This document shows positions 23,065 through 33,069 of a DNA stretch of 64,000 nt, one piece after another. This DNA is from Lepraria neglecta (Eukaryota > Ascomycota > Lecanoromycetes > Lecanorales > Stereocaulaceae). The DNA lies in assembly GCA_033220425.1 (NCBI GenBank), contig CM065646.1, positions 3,727,501 to 3,791,500 on the forward strand, in the 5' to 3' direction. Numbering within the stretch: position 1 is the first letter of the stretch; every line of letters begins with the position of its first letter. The translations under genes were made by a program, and so were the position numbers. Below the pieces are notes generated by a model that worked only from the letters and a program-made list of their open reading frames with translations, had not been told where the DNA came from and did no database searches.

Positions 23065-23503
23065 ACTATCTACACTCCAGGTCTATGCCGCCTAGGCCTG
23101 AGAGTTTTCTAGCGCTGGGGCACCTGTTGTGGCCTTTCTAGGCTTGCTAGCCCTGGTGTTGGACCGCCCAAGCATCTATTTACATATCTACTTGTGCCGG
23201 TGTGTATAGCTTCAGGAGTGAGAACACTAACGATGGAGGATTCGAGCAATCGCGGCTTCGAGTCAGACCTTGTTCTATTCCATGGGCAAGGCGGAGTTGA
23301 GCATACTGTACTAAGTTCAATCCGGCTCTCTGGGTTAGACCGTGTCAAAACGCTTTTGGTGAAAGATAGTACAGCATCAGGTGCGCTCATTGGTCTCAAT
23401 TGGGGCTGCCTCCATTTGCTGCCCATTACGATAGAGCATCTATCATGGAACCAATACTGGAAGCGGGAAATGATGTTGACACCCCGGCTGGGGCAAATGC
23501 TGA

Positions 23504-24550
23504 CACGCAGTAGCTGCAAGAAAAGGCAATGTAGAGAGCGTTAGGGAACTTCTCCGGCTTGGAGCGAGATTGGATCCCCCATTTACCGGAATCCATAGAA
23601 TACCCCTGAGGGAAGCCATCATGTTTTCAGATGACTCTAAGGCGTACGTTGACACCGTTGAGGTCTTTCTACAGGCCGGCGCGAGTTCAGGACATGCTGG
23701 TTATGGCACCGCAGCCATCCACAATGCGGCGCATCTTCCTAATACTGTTGAGGCCATGCTTAAGTATAGCCCTGATTCAGTGAATTATCGAAGGTTGACA
23801 CCTCTCCACCATGCCGTCAAACGACGTTGCAAACGCAGCGTCCAGATTCTATTGATGCATGGTGCAAACATCAATTCACTGGACGAATGTGGCTTCACAC
23901 CCCTGCATAGCGCGTGTCGTATGCAATCTCAAAAGGAATTCGACTTCCGTGGCGCTGAACTCGAACAATTTATCAGGAACTTGGCTGTTGGAACGCGAGA
24001 GGATGGCGAGGAGATAATCCAAATATTGAGAGATGCTGGCGCGGAGATAGATATGCCACTGTTCGATGGCCTTTACGGTCCAGCATCAACGCCTGACTCG
24101 TTTCTCTACGATCCGAATATCGACATAACTGAAGCCACAATTCCATTTGCCCAGTTCGCTCACACGGCGGACTCGGACGGTCCTCCGCTTAGCGAGCGGT
24201 TCGTTCCCATACCCTTTTTGGGCGAAGAATGCCTCAATCTATCTGTTTCTCCTTCAATTCTACCATCCTCAGTCATGGTCAGTGCTCCGAGAAAGGGAAG
24301 CTCTCGGCATCAGTATATCCTCCGCGATGTCCTACCCAACTCGTACGAGCTCATCGTTTGTCTTGGCCGGGTTGATGGCCAGACCTATTCTCCACCCTCA
24401 CACCTCACTTTCCAGATGCATGCAGAGGCGGGTTACTACCATGTCTTTTCAAACAATCAAAGAGCTGATAATTGTCACATAGCCGGAAACAAACATTGTG
24501 TCCGTGATCATGGGCGGCTACCTCCGGCCGCTGCCGCGTCTCTGTCCTGA
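23504..24550 (+). pseudogene. Ankyrin-repeat protein, 5'-truncated
   Basis: Open frame with ankyrin repeats, lacking an ATG start: a TGA lies just upstream at 23501 and coding character begins at AARKGNVESVRELLRLGA. Clear repeats are VDTVEVFLQAGASS, TPLHHAVKR...VQILLMHGANI and GFTPLHSACR...IIQILRDAGAEI, with one longer insertion. The C-terminal 130 residues are not ankyrin and end at TGA 24548-24550. It probably belonged to the same kinase-ankyrin gene as the relic upstream, a domain pairing common in filamentous fungi. It could be transcribed as a shorter gene, but no start or promoter is evident. Confidence 0.6.
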
Positions 24551-24986
24551 GAGCGAACGCATGTATACGGTCAAACTTCAAGAATTTGACACCTACGCAT
24601 GACGAGATATCCGCGTTGAGGCGATGGTTCTAGCACCGAAGCTCGACGCTTTGATCGGGGGTCTGGATGTATGGATAACTCGGGCATGTAAGGCGGTGAT
24701 TGGTTGCTCGCCGCCGATGTTAGCGGGATTACGAACTACGGGGCTGTCGGGGCATGCACAGCCGCCGGGTGGGAGTCGCTGTGCTTAGTTGCGGATTAGC
24801 AAATGACGGGGGTACAGTGACAGGCCATACTTGAGGCACTAGGTGCAAGCATTCATTGCGCGGGCTGTTGAAGGGGCTTAGGCAGGGTACCGAGCATGGC
24901 GAGGGTATCTAGGTCATTGAGGATGTTTTCTTGAGATGCAATTGGGAGTCTTTGCTATGAGAAAGCTAGGGAGAAGCAGTCCCTGC
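24551..24986. other. Intergenic, nothing seen
   Basis: Spacer between the ankyrin relic and the convergent RNase gene. GC-rich patches only. Confidence 0.45.
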
Positions 24987-25493
24987 CTAATCCGCAGTAC
25001 ACTGCAAGAAATCATTCCCGCTCGCCCCAGTATGTGTAATAACACCCTCATACGTCCCACCCCCAGTGAAGATCACCCGATCAGCCCCAGGACTGCCAGC
25101 CGTATACACCTGTTCGCTACTCAAGATAGGGAACTCATAGTATGGTCCTGAATCTGGGAAGCTAAACCCCTCATAGTCTTTGTATTGGTGCGGGTATTTG
25201 TCACTGCCAACTGTCTGGCCATTCTCGTAGTACCCGTAGCCTTGCTGCACGGCTGCGTCGATGTCGGATTGGGAGTAGCATGTGGAGCCGCAGGTTTCGA
25301 CGCATTGGCGCTGGTGGAGGTTAGGCGTGCTGAGTAGGGAGGATGCGGGGAAGAGAGAACGAACGCGGAGGAGGGGATTGGTGAGGGTCGGCACCGCGAG
25401 GGCGAGAGCAAGGAGCGTCTAACAAACGTACTTATTAGCTTATGGTAGCTGATTGTGACAGCAGGGAGAGCGTGCTACTTTAAATGCGTGCAT
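24987..25493 (-). CDS. Secreted guanyl-specific ribonuclease (RNase T1/F1 family)
   Basis: Extracellular guanine-specific endoribonuclease of the RNase N1/T1/F1 family. Two exons: 25493-25479 (MHAFK) and 25418-24987, with a 60-nt intron (GTAGCA ... CTAATAAG ... TTAG). The spliced product is 148 aa and starts MHAFKTLLALALAVPTL, a good signal peptide; the unspliced frame lacks it. All catalytic residues known for RNase T1 have a counterpart: His in YPHQY, Glu in YEFPI, Arg in GADRVIF and His in ITHTGASG. Cysteines at QCVETC, STCY and near the end (LQCTAD) fit the family's disulfides. It appears intact, in contrast to the decayed genes on either side. Secretion role (nutrient scavenging or host interaction) is inference. 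Confidence 0.93.
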
Positions 25494-26818
25494 TGTGAGA
25501 TAGAAAAGGCTATTTCCTGAGCTTGTCAAAGATGCTGATTGTCGATTGAGGTAGACTTGTCTTGCCGATTTGAATGCTCTGCGATTCCAGACATTTTTAT
25601 ATACCCTTTCTCATCAATTCAAACCTCCCCCCTTAGAGACGTCATAGTAGTTGTGCCTTACATTTTGCATCCGGAGGACAGTGCCTATATCAGTAGCTGT
25701 GGGCCGTCGGGATCCTAGATGTGGGGCCGTCTAACAGCTATTGTCCAAAGCCAGTCATTAGCCAGGCCACTTGCACATGTCTTCCGCGGCCATTGATGAC
25801 ATTGACGGAGAGCCGAGGTGGTCGGGGAATACTTGTCCAGTCATTGTTTGACGTTGGGCACATGCAAGAAAGATGAAGAAGGCGTGGGCGGACTTGGCCG
25901 CGTTTTGGCAGGTCGTTGGTGCTCTGCGGGAGTCCCTTGCGCTAGTGAAGCGCCGATCCGGGGCTAAAGCTGCCTTGAAGCTTTGGGGGCCAGGGGTTTA
26001 AAACTTCTCTCACTGCTTGATACGCTATGAGCGGCCTTCTCCCAGTACAACTGTGCTGGATGCACAGAGCCATTGGACTGCTCCAAATACCGGTCACAAG
26101 GGTCAGTAGACTAGGCATGCTGCAAGCATCATACTCCTGCGATGGTAGGAGCGATGAAACAAATCAATCTTTTCCTGGATTTTCCTCTCATAGGTTTGTA
26201 TTGGAAATTCGCTTAGTCAGCCGTCTCAGTCATAAAACGCCTGCATGCACTGAGCTTCTTATATAATTAATCAACTCAATAAGTCTCATAAAACGTCCAA
26301 ATTTTCATCAGTTTCGATTAATCGCCGACTTCGTTGCTTCCTTTCGTAACACCTGCATTCCATTTAGACCTATTATGCGCTTCATGTAGCTGACTTTGCT
26401 CTGGGCTAGCGACTTCTTCGGCTAGTTGCAAGCGTTTTATATTCGTTGAGCTAACGAATTTAACCTATCGCAGAAGCTGTGGTTGCAACTTGTTGTTGAC
26501 TCTTTGAGATGAACAGCAAGAGGTCAAGGTCTACTTCAAGCACGAAGTGCTTGATTCCACGCTCGATTCAATCGACTTTGGTATCTTTTCCCACCTCTGG
26601 CCTTTCCTGCTTCTGCTAGCCCAACACTTGCTACGGGGAGAAGATTGCTCGACACCCAGTTCAACTCGTAAGAGACCTCTCGAGGGATCCGATCTGTGCT
26701 CTGGATTGAAAAATCCTCCAGCATTGGGCAATTCGTTGCTGGCATGCCCCAGCGCACAACGCCAATGCTTGGACTGGCGTAGTTTTAATCAAGGTCGCCG
26801 GTATTCGATGTTTCGTTC
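25494..26818. other. Intergenic, no supported gene
   Basis: Promoter of the RNase gene followed by AT-rich sequence. Frames around 26530-26915 on both strands overlap and none resembles a known protein. Confidence 0.45.
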
Positions 26819-27448
26819 ATGGCTGGAGGAATTTCGTCTGCTCTGGGCTTGTTTCAGGAGCGTCTCAACGATACAAAAAACCGCCGCCTCCACGTTCTGG
26901 ATGTTTCTGTTTTGACCTCCGTCCTCGCTGTACCCCAGCCACAGACTTTCGGTGACTCTGTCATCTCCAATGGTGACGTGTCACAAAACCAAGCAGGCGG
27001 CCAACTTAATGTCCTACCGTCAACTCCAAGCGATACCACCACCATGGAAGGCTCACAAAACGGCGGCGTCTCATGCCAAGGCAGCAATTGCTCATCGTCC
27101 TCAAACATCCCCTCAATAAGTAACATCGAAATCGGCGTGAACATGCAGGGAGACAGTAATCTCGACCTTGCCACCGTCATCGAGAGTAAAGGCTTACAAG
27201 CCATAGCCAACACGGGTACAGTAGTAAACACGGGGGCATGTACGTTTGAAGCAAGGAGGGTCACAAGGGGCTTCGGGATTACCATCATGGCTCGTGCCTG
27301 TCATCACTTACTCCAGACTAGCGTTTCTGAGAGAGCCACAACTTGGGTATCTGCGGCGTTCAACCTAGAAACATGTGAGTCTGATCACCAGCTTCCCACA
27401 ACTAATTCTAGTTCCGTTCACTGCGCATTCTGTGAACCATTTGTTTGA
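26819..27448 (+). CDS. Hypothetical, possibly secreted protein
   Basis: Open frame of 209 residues, unrecognised. The centre looks like a mature secreted protein: a hydrophobic run ending in VLTSVLAVPQPQ, then a Gln/Asn/Ser/Gly-rich region with Cys in SCQGSNCSS, then NIEIGVNMQGDSNLDLATVI. The first 25 residues do not fit a signal peptide, so a short upstream exon is likely missing. Possible introns occur near the 3' end (GTACGT at 27240, GTGAGT at 27374 with CTAATTCTAG), so the C-terminus is uncertain. The A-V-P-Q-P junction resembles that of the small secreted protein at 28118. Confidence 0.35.
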   Translation: MAGGISSALGLFQERLNDTKNRRLHVLDVSVLTSVLAVPQPQTFGDSVISNGDVSQNQAGGQLNVLPSTPSDTTTMEGSQNGGVSCQGSNCSSSSNIPSISNIEIGVNMQGDSNLDLATVIESKGLQAIANTGTVVNTGACTFEARRVTRGFGITIMARACHHLLQTSVSERATTWVSAAFNLETCESDHQLPTTNSSSVHCAFCEPFV

Positions 27449-27520
27449 AATGTTACCAAATCAGAGTGGCCAGAGCCTTGGTTGTTCAGATACTGAAACA
27501 CATTTGTCCCAGCCATTCAT

Positions 27521-27660
27521 TTGGGCACTTCATTGGCCGTTGTTTACCACTCAGACTCTTGGAATCCTGGAGGAATCGATGCTCCTGAGCCGGTAACAGC
27601 TAGTCTGTTTCAATGCCGTTCCTGCGAGGAAAGGATTTGCAGAAGGATTTGGCCACGTAG
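27521..27660 (+). repeat. Diverged direct repeat, copy A
   Basis: About 140 bp that align with copy B at 28674-28825. Shared blocks include GGCCGTTGTTT, TCTTGG(A/G)AT(C/T)CTGGA, (A/T)CTCCT and GGATTTGC(A/G)GA, in the same order and orientation. It lies just 3' of the possible secreted-protein frame. Confidence 0.6.
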
Positions 27661-28117
27661 CTTATAAGCGCTGCGCCTTATGTACTTCATCCATCACCAA
27701 CTGTTTCAAGTATTCCTTCCTATAAAGTCGCCATGTAACACTGCTTTATGACATACCATCGACGCCGATTGTTGCTCAAAAGTACGTCATGGGAATGAGA
27801 AGGTGGAATTGTTGGTGGCGTGAAGGGAGGAGGAGTTGTTTGAGGTGGGATCCTTTCGATCCTAGAACTCTGTTGGGGTTTTCACTTCTACTATAAGAAG
27901 TCGTACTTTCTCACACCTGGATTGACGGATTCAAACTCAAAGCACAGAAGCTCCAAAAACTCATTGTTTCAAGCACTGGCTGATCGACATATCCTTGAAA
28001 TAAAACAATCTCCACCATTTCTAAGGCCTTAAGTTCCAAATACTTCTTCCTTCAACCCCCCAATTGGAAATCCTCCCCTCATACATCGGCCAGGACACCT
28101 GTTTCTCGATCCTCACC

Positions 28118-28267
28118 ATGCAGCCTCAATTCGTCCTCTTCGCCATCCTAGCGTCCGCTGCCCTCGCCATCGCGATTCCTCAACCTGGCAACGCCGTCCC
28201 TCAGCCTCGAGACACCGATGACTCTGACTCGGAAGAGTGGGTGCCCATGCTGGGTGTCCCGAAGTGA
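28118..28267 (+). CDS. Small secreted peptide, 49 aa
   Basis: ATG at 28118 opens a 49-residue frame with a textbook signal peptide (MQPQFVLFAILASAALAIA), then a PQP-rich stretch (IPQPGNAVPQP) and an acidic Asp/Ser/Glu segment ending in WVPMLGVPK. It contains no cysteine. The upstream in-frame ATG at 28064 would bury the signal. The region before it is a plausible promoter (CT-rich, CAAT-like). Function unknown; such proteins may be secreted peptide precursors or effector-like, which is inference. Confidence 0.5.
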   Translation: MQPQFVLFAILASAALAIAIPQPGNAVPQPRDTDDSDSEEWVPMLGVPK

Positions 28268-28673
28268 TGACTCTTTCCTTCGAATGGCTGATAGGATTGG
28301 ACTCACCCGACTTGGTTCAAACTACGAGATCTAACCTGTTAGTTCAAGGTAGTGGTGATAATGGTGAACTGATCATGAAATTGGCGGTATGGCGGGCTTC
28401 CTTGGCTGGGGTTACGGACGTTTTGCACTATTAGACTTGTAAACTATCCACGCATATCTGTCCTTACAATCCGACTCAAACATTTTGACACCAGGATTAA
28501 ACAATCATTTTCTCTTACAGTCTTCACTCTGATGAACTGGAAGTTGTTTTGACTGAAAGTGCTCGTTCTGTCCTGCGCTTACTCTTATTAAGTATAGAGA
28601 ACACCCGCGAGAATGGCCGCTGCCATTCTGTTTCCTGGGATCGACGGAAACTTGACCCTTTCAGGCATATCAC

Positions 28674-28825
28674 CTAGGCATTTCTTGGGCCGTTGTTTGA
28701 GCACATGGGTTCTTGGGATTCTGGAAGGATCCTTACTCCTAGATCGACAACAGCTGGGCCTGTTTCGAGGCTGTTTCGGCCGTTTCGGCCGTAAGGGGAT
28801 TTGCGGAAAGATTTGGTCACGTTAC
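28674..28825 (+). repeat. Diverged direct repeat, copy B
   Basis: Second copy of the 27521-27660 element, about 400 bp 3' of the 49-aa secreted peptide frame. It carries an internal tandem TTTCGGCCG-TTTCGGCCG at about 28773-28790 that copy A lacks. Confidence 0.6.
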
Positions 28826-29039
28826 TACCTAAAGTAAAAGTAAAGCCCAGGCTGATCACCATATTTCAATTCCTAATGGTGCATTGAGGTGTTGAAAGAG
28901 ACGTCATAGCTCGGAAATCGATACTTTTGCAAGTTGTATCTAGACTTCTCTGCTAATATCCATCAAGCAAACGTTGGAGAAGCTGTCAACAACGTCAATT
29001 CAATGCTCACTCCGTGCACTATTAAAGAATTGCTCTCCT

Positions 29040-29644
29040 TAGACTGGCCCTCACTTCCTCACCTATCACCGCATCAAGCCCATCTCCCACTCCGACCTCG
29101 CCTCCTTGAACTAACCCCTCGCCATCCGCCCCGACTGCATCGCCCCCCAACGCACAGCCTTACACGTAAAGCAAGACCTCAGCTGGTCAAACGGTGACTT
29201 CACCGCCACGAGCGTCGACGGCGCCCTCATTCTCTCCTGCGACGGGAAAATATGGTCCAACAGCGCGCGCAAGGAATTCAAAGACGCGTCGGGCCTTCCT
29301 TTGTTTAGCTTACGCAGCTCCTGGTTTTCGATATTGAAGGCGTGGCGGCTGGAATTACTGGTGATGGGTATTTGATCATGGTGGTGTGACCAAGGTGGTC
29401 GTTGGGGAAGGTGAAGCTAGATTTTACGTTCGATAATGCGGCGGTGGGTGAGGAGCGGGAGGTTTTACTGGAAGTCCGCGGGCAGGATGGTCAGAATTTG
29501 GTGACGCATGTTTGTTGGGGAGGGAGTAGAATTGCGACTGTTAGGAGGATGCTTGATGATAGTGGTAAAGGCGCGAGTTGGTTGTTTAAGCCGGAGTATG
29601 AAGTCGATGTGGCGGAGGGGGTGGATATGGCATTGGTATTTTAG
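29040..29644 (+). pseudogene. LURP-one-related (tubby-like fold) pseudogene
   Basis: Relic of a LURP1-related protein, a family with a tubby C-terminal-like beta-barrel. Conserved N-terminal features read in one frame: PLAIRPDCIAPQ, LHVKQDLSW, GDFTATSVDG, FKDASGLPLFSLR and LKAWRLE. An in-frame TAA (29112-29114) directly precedes PLAI, and that frame ends at TGA 29373-29375. The rest (KLDFTFDNAAVGEEREVLLEV, SWLFKPEYEVDVAEGVDMALVF) continues in the frame of 29402-29644. At least two lesions and no ATG in the correct frame argue for a pseudogene; an unusual intron cannot be fully excluded. Function of fungal members is unknown. Confidence 0.6.
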
Positions 29645-29864
29645 ATTGCTGTCATTGTCATTATCATAACCAATATCATTCAGTCAAGATGGGACACGAG
29701 ACCTGCTAAAAGATGATTATATCTAGGACCGTATTTAGCTCTACCCAACTGCTATCTTGACAACGAATATTCAAAGCTATTCTTGGCCAAAGGGATAGCA
29801 ATAAAAGAACGTTCCTGAACATCCCTGTGAGATGGTTAGGAGAATTAGAAACGTGGCCATTCCC

Positions 29865-30170
29865 TTACGGCTCGTACCCACCGCCCCCTCCGCTAAAGGC
29901 TTTCACAGCAAACCTCTTGCCTTCGACATCAAGGGTGCAGTAGGAATCGCGTTTGTTCCGCGTTCTGTATATTACATCAACGTTGATGGGAGAGTCCTTT
30001 TGAGAGGGACTATCTGCTGCGAGAATGACGGTCTTGCGTCGGCCGAGTTTGTTCTTTTTGAGTTGCACGAAAGGCGGTCTGCGAGTTCCGTAGAATTGTT
30101 TAGCTTCTGCTAGCCATTCGATGGGGTGGTTGTCGGGAAGTTCAAGGCTGTGGGAAAGGAGGGTGCCCAT
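29865..30170 (-). CDS. Hypothetical protein, 101 aa
   Basis: ATG-started frame with balanced composition, unrecognised. It has a basic middle (QLKKNKLGRRKT), a beta-strand-like part (INVDVIYRTRNKRDSYCTLDVEGKRFAVKAF, in segments) and a Gly run before the end. No signal peptide or membrane segment. It is convergent with the LURP relic. Confidence 0.42.
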   Translation of the reverse strand: MGTLLSHSLELPDNHPIEWLAEAKQFYGTRRPPFVQLKKNKLGRRKTVILAADSPSQKDSPINVDVIYRTRNKRDSYCTLDVEGKRFAVKAFSGGGGGYEP

Positions 30171-30691
30171 TGTTGAGACCTCTGCTGTATCTTAGAAGCA
30201 TGAAAATGAGAGGTGAAAGTCGGCCTCTTATAGCAGCTGGCCCCACGACTGGAACTGGAGCCATGGCAGCTAGTGGCTTTCTAGGGTGATTTAGCTGTCT
30301 TCGTAATAGTTGCTTGACCATGACTCGGATCGTGCTGGGATATCTCAGTATAGCCCGTACGCACAAAATATTCCATTTTGTTCAAGATGAATTGGGAGAT
30401 GGGATGTTGATGTAGAATCCGGATTGTTCAACGATGCGGTGTGAACCAATGCCATGAAACAAGCGTGCATGACTTTTCTAGCGTGGGGTGCTAGTGGTTG
30501 CTGGCACAGCGCGACAGCGATATGGACTCTAGTCCCTGGCACCAGCTGGTCTTCTCATTATGAGCATTGTGTTAGGACAGTAGCATTGAATTCTATAAGG
30601 TTGCCCTATACCTGTCTAAAATTATCGTACAAATGCCTAGAGGCTTCAAAAAAGATAAAGCTTTTGATACTTGGAAGGATAGCCGGCATTT
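30171..30691. other. Intergenic, nothing seen
   Basis: Spacer downstream of the tryptophan synthase gene (minus strand) and upstream of the 101-aa frame. No feature recognised. Confidence 0.45.
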
Positions 30692-33069
30692 TCAGACTGA
30701 CATGGGTTAGTTTTTCTTCGAGTCCTCAGAAATACCCAAGGTTGAACACTTACATCGCAAATCCCACCCAATCTTCGGCCCGATCTTGGGCAACTCGTCT
30801 GCTACACTTTGCACATCCTTGTCTCCCCTTCCACTTAGACAAATCACAATGTCCTCCCCTTTCTTCATCTCCTTCGCTAGCTCCATAGCGCCCCAGACTC
30901 CATGAGCCGTCTCCAGGGCAGGTATAATACCCTCAAGTTCTGACAAGAGCTTGAAACCTAAGAAGGCCTCGGCATCTGTGGCTGCGATGAACTTTGCGCG
31001 CTCGTTGTCTTTCCAGGATGACAATTCGGGGCCAACACCGGGGTAGTCGAGACCTGCTGAGACGGAGTGCGTCTCAGAGATTTGGCCATGTTTATTCTGT
31101 AGAACGTACGTTCGTACGCCATGCAAGACGCCCTTCGTCCCTCCAGTCAATTTCGCGCTATGTCGATCAGTGTCCAGGCCGTCTCCACCTGCTTCGACAC
31201 CGAGGAGCTTGACGCTCGGATCTTGAGCAAATGGGTAGAACATGCCCACTGCATTGCTTCCGCCGCCTACGCATGCAACAAGCGCGTCTGGGAGCTTGCC
31301 CTTCAGCTTTTGCATTTGCTCCTTTGTCTCGTTGCCGATGACTGATTGGAACGTCCGCACGATGGTAGGGAACGGGTGAGGTCCGATGGCTGAGCCGATG
31401 ATGTAGTGTGTAGTTGAGAGGTCGACTACCCAAGCGCGCATTGCTTCGTTGACTGCATCTCGTAGTGTCATTGCTCCGGCTTCGACAGCTACTACCTTGG
31501 CTCCTAGCAGCTTGATGCGGAAGACGTTCAAAGCTTGTCTTCGGACGTCTTCTGCACCCATGTAGATCGTGCACTTCATGCCGAATTTGGCACACACTGT
31601 AGCTGTGGCCACGCCGTGCTGTCCAGCTCCTGTCTCGGCTATGATCTGTGTCTTGCCTAATCTTCTTGCGAGTAGTATCTGTCCCAGAGCATTGTTGATC
31701 TTGTGGCTTCCTGTGTGATTGAGATCCTCTCGTTTGAGCCAAATGTTTGCTCCGCCTGCATGCTCGGTCAATCGCTCTGCCATGTGCAGCTGGCCTGGCC
31801 GACCCATGAATGGATAGTATGAGCGGTATTCTTCCCAGAACTTTGGATCATCTCTTGCTTTGTTGAAGCCAGCTTCCAGCTCTGCTAGACAGTCCATTAA
31901 CGACTCCGGAACATATTGGCCACCAAATTCGCCAAACCGCGAAGGCACGGCGGCATATTCGCCTCCATTCATATTCAGAGCTTCAAGCTGGGTTGCCAAG
32001 CCAGGCCCGCTATCATTCTGCCCTGGCTTGATCACTTCATCTACATGAACAGGCTCTCCATTCTCTCGGTGCCCGTTCTCTAACATTTGTTTTCCATTTG
32101 TTTTCCGATTGGTCATTTCTTTTTCGTCGCCCATCGTCTTCTTAACGCCATTCGTGACAGTATGCTTCCCGACTTTTCTACCTGTGATCTCAGAACAGTA
32201 TTCCTCCACCTTCTGAGCACCCTGGCCCGCAGGTGCGTTTGCAAGTGTCATGACGATTTGACTCCCAATAACCACGCCCTCCGCAACACTACCCACGTCG
32301 AGGAAGTGCTGTCGTGTACTGACACCAAACCCCACTGCAGCTGGCTTGCCGTCGGATAATTCGTGGACACGGTCGACGAGGTCTTTTATCCCTTCGGCGA
32401 GTTTCCCCGTTGCACCTGTTACTCCCATTCGTGATACCACGTATATAAAAGAGTCCGCAATCTTGCATAGATCCTCCATTCGTTTTGGGGAGGTTGCAGG
32501 TGCAATTAGTGGTATATACGAAAGACTATGAGTTACACACATTAGCAAGGCCCATAGGAGAAGATGGGGCGTACTCTTACCCTCCCTTGGTACAGTAGTT
32601 TCTAAATATGACTGCTTCCTCGGGTGGTAGATCAACAACAATGAAGCCATTGACTCCTGCTTCCCTTGCGTCCTTCACTACCTTTTTCTCCCCATAGCTC
32701 AATATTGGATTGTAGTAGCCCATGAACAGTACCGGCGCTCTTAAACCCCGCCGCCTCGCTTTCCGTACCGTCTCTAGTGTCGATTCTACGGTGATGCCAT
32801 TCTTCAATGCCTGTGTATTCGACTTTTGTATCGTGGGTCCGTCTGCAATTGGATCTGTGAAGGGAAGGCCAAGCTCAATGAGGTCTGTAGTATGTTCAGC
32901 TTATGCAGGAGTATGGTGTCCTTGCACACGCACCAGCACCACCCGCTTCCATCCCTAGCAGTATGTCCACTGTCTCATCTGCTGTCGGGTACCCAGCGGT
33001 CACATAGGTGACCAGCGCGGCGCGCTTTTCACTCTGGCATTGTGCAAATGTCTCTTTGATATGCTCCAT
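30692..33069 (-). CDS. Tryptophan synthase (alpha-beta fusion)
   Basis: Bifunctional enzyme for the last two steps of tryptophan synthesis: indole-3-glycerol phosphate to indole (alpha), then indole plus serine to Trp (beta, PLP). Four minus-strand exons: 33069-32934, 32884-32581, 32525-30754 and 30696-30692; introns of 49, 55 and 57 nt. The last exon holds only the end of the Phe codon and the stop, giving GWDLRF. Product 738 aa. The alpha part starts [11 protein letters not shown] and has [27 protein letters not shown] and [14 protein letters not shown] charged linker of about 75 residues follows (residues about 265-340). The beta part has [22 protein letters not shown] (PLP Lys about residue 422), [14 protein letters not shown] and [12 protein letters not shown]. 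All key motifs look intact. Confidence 0.96.
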
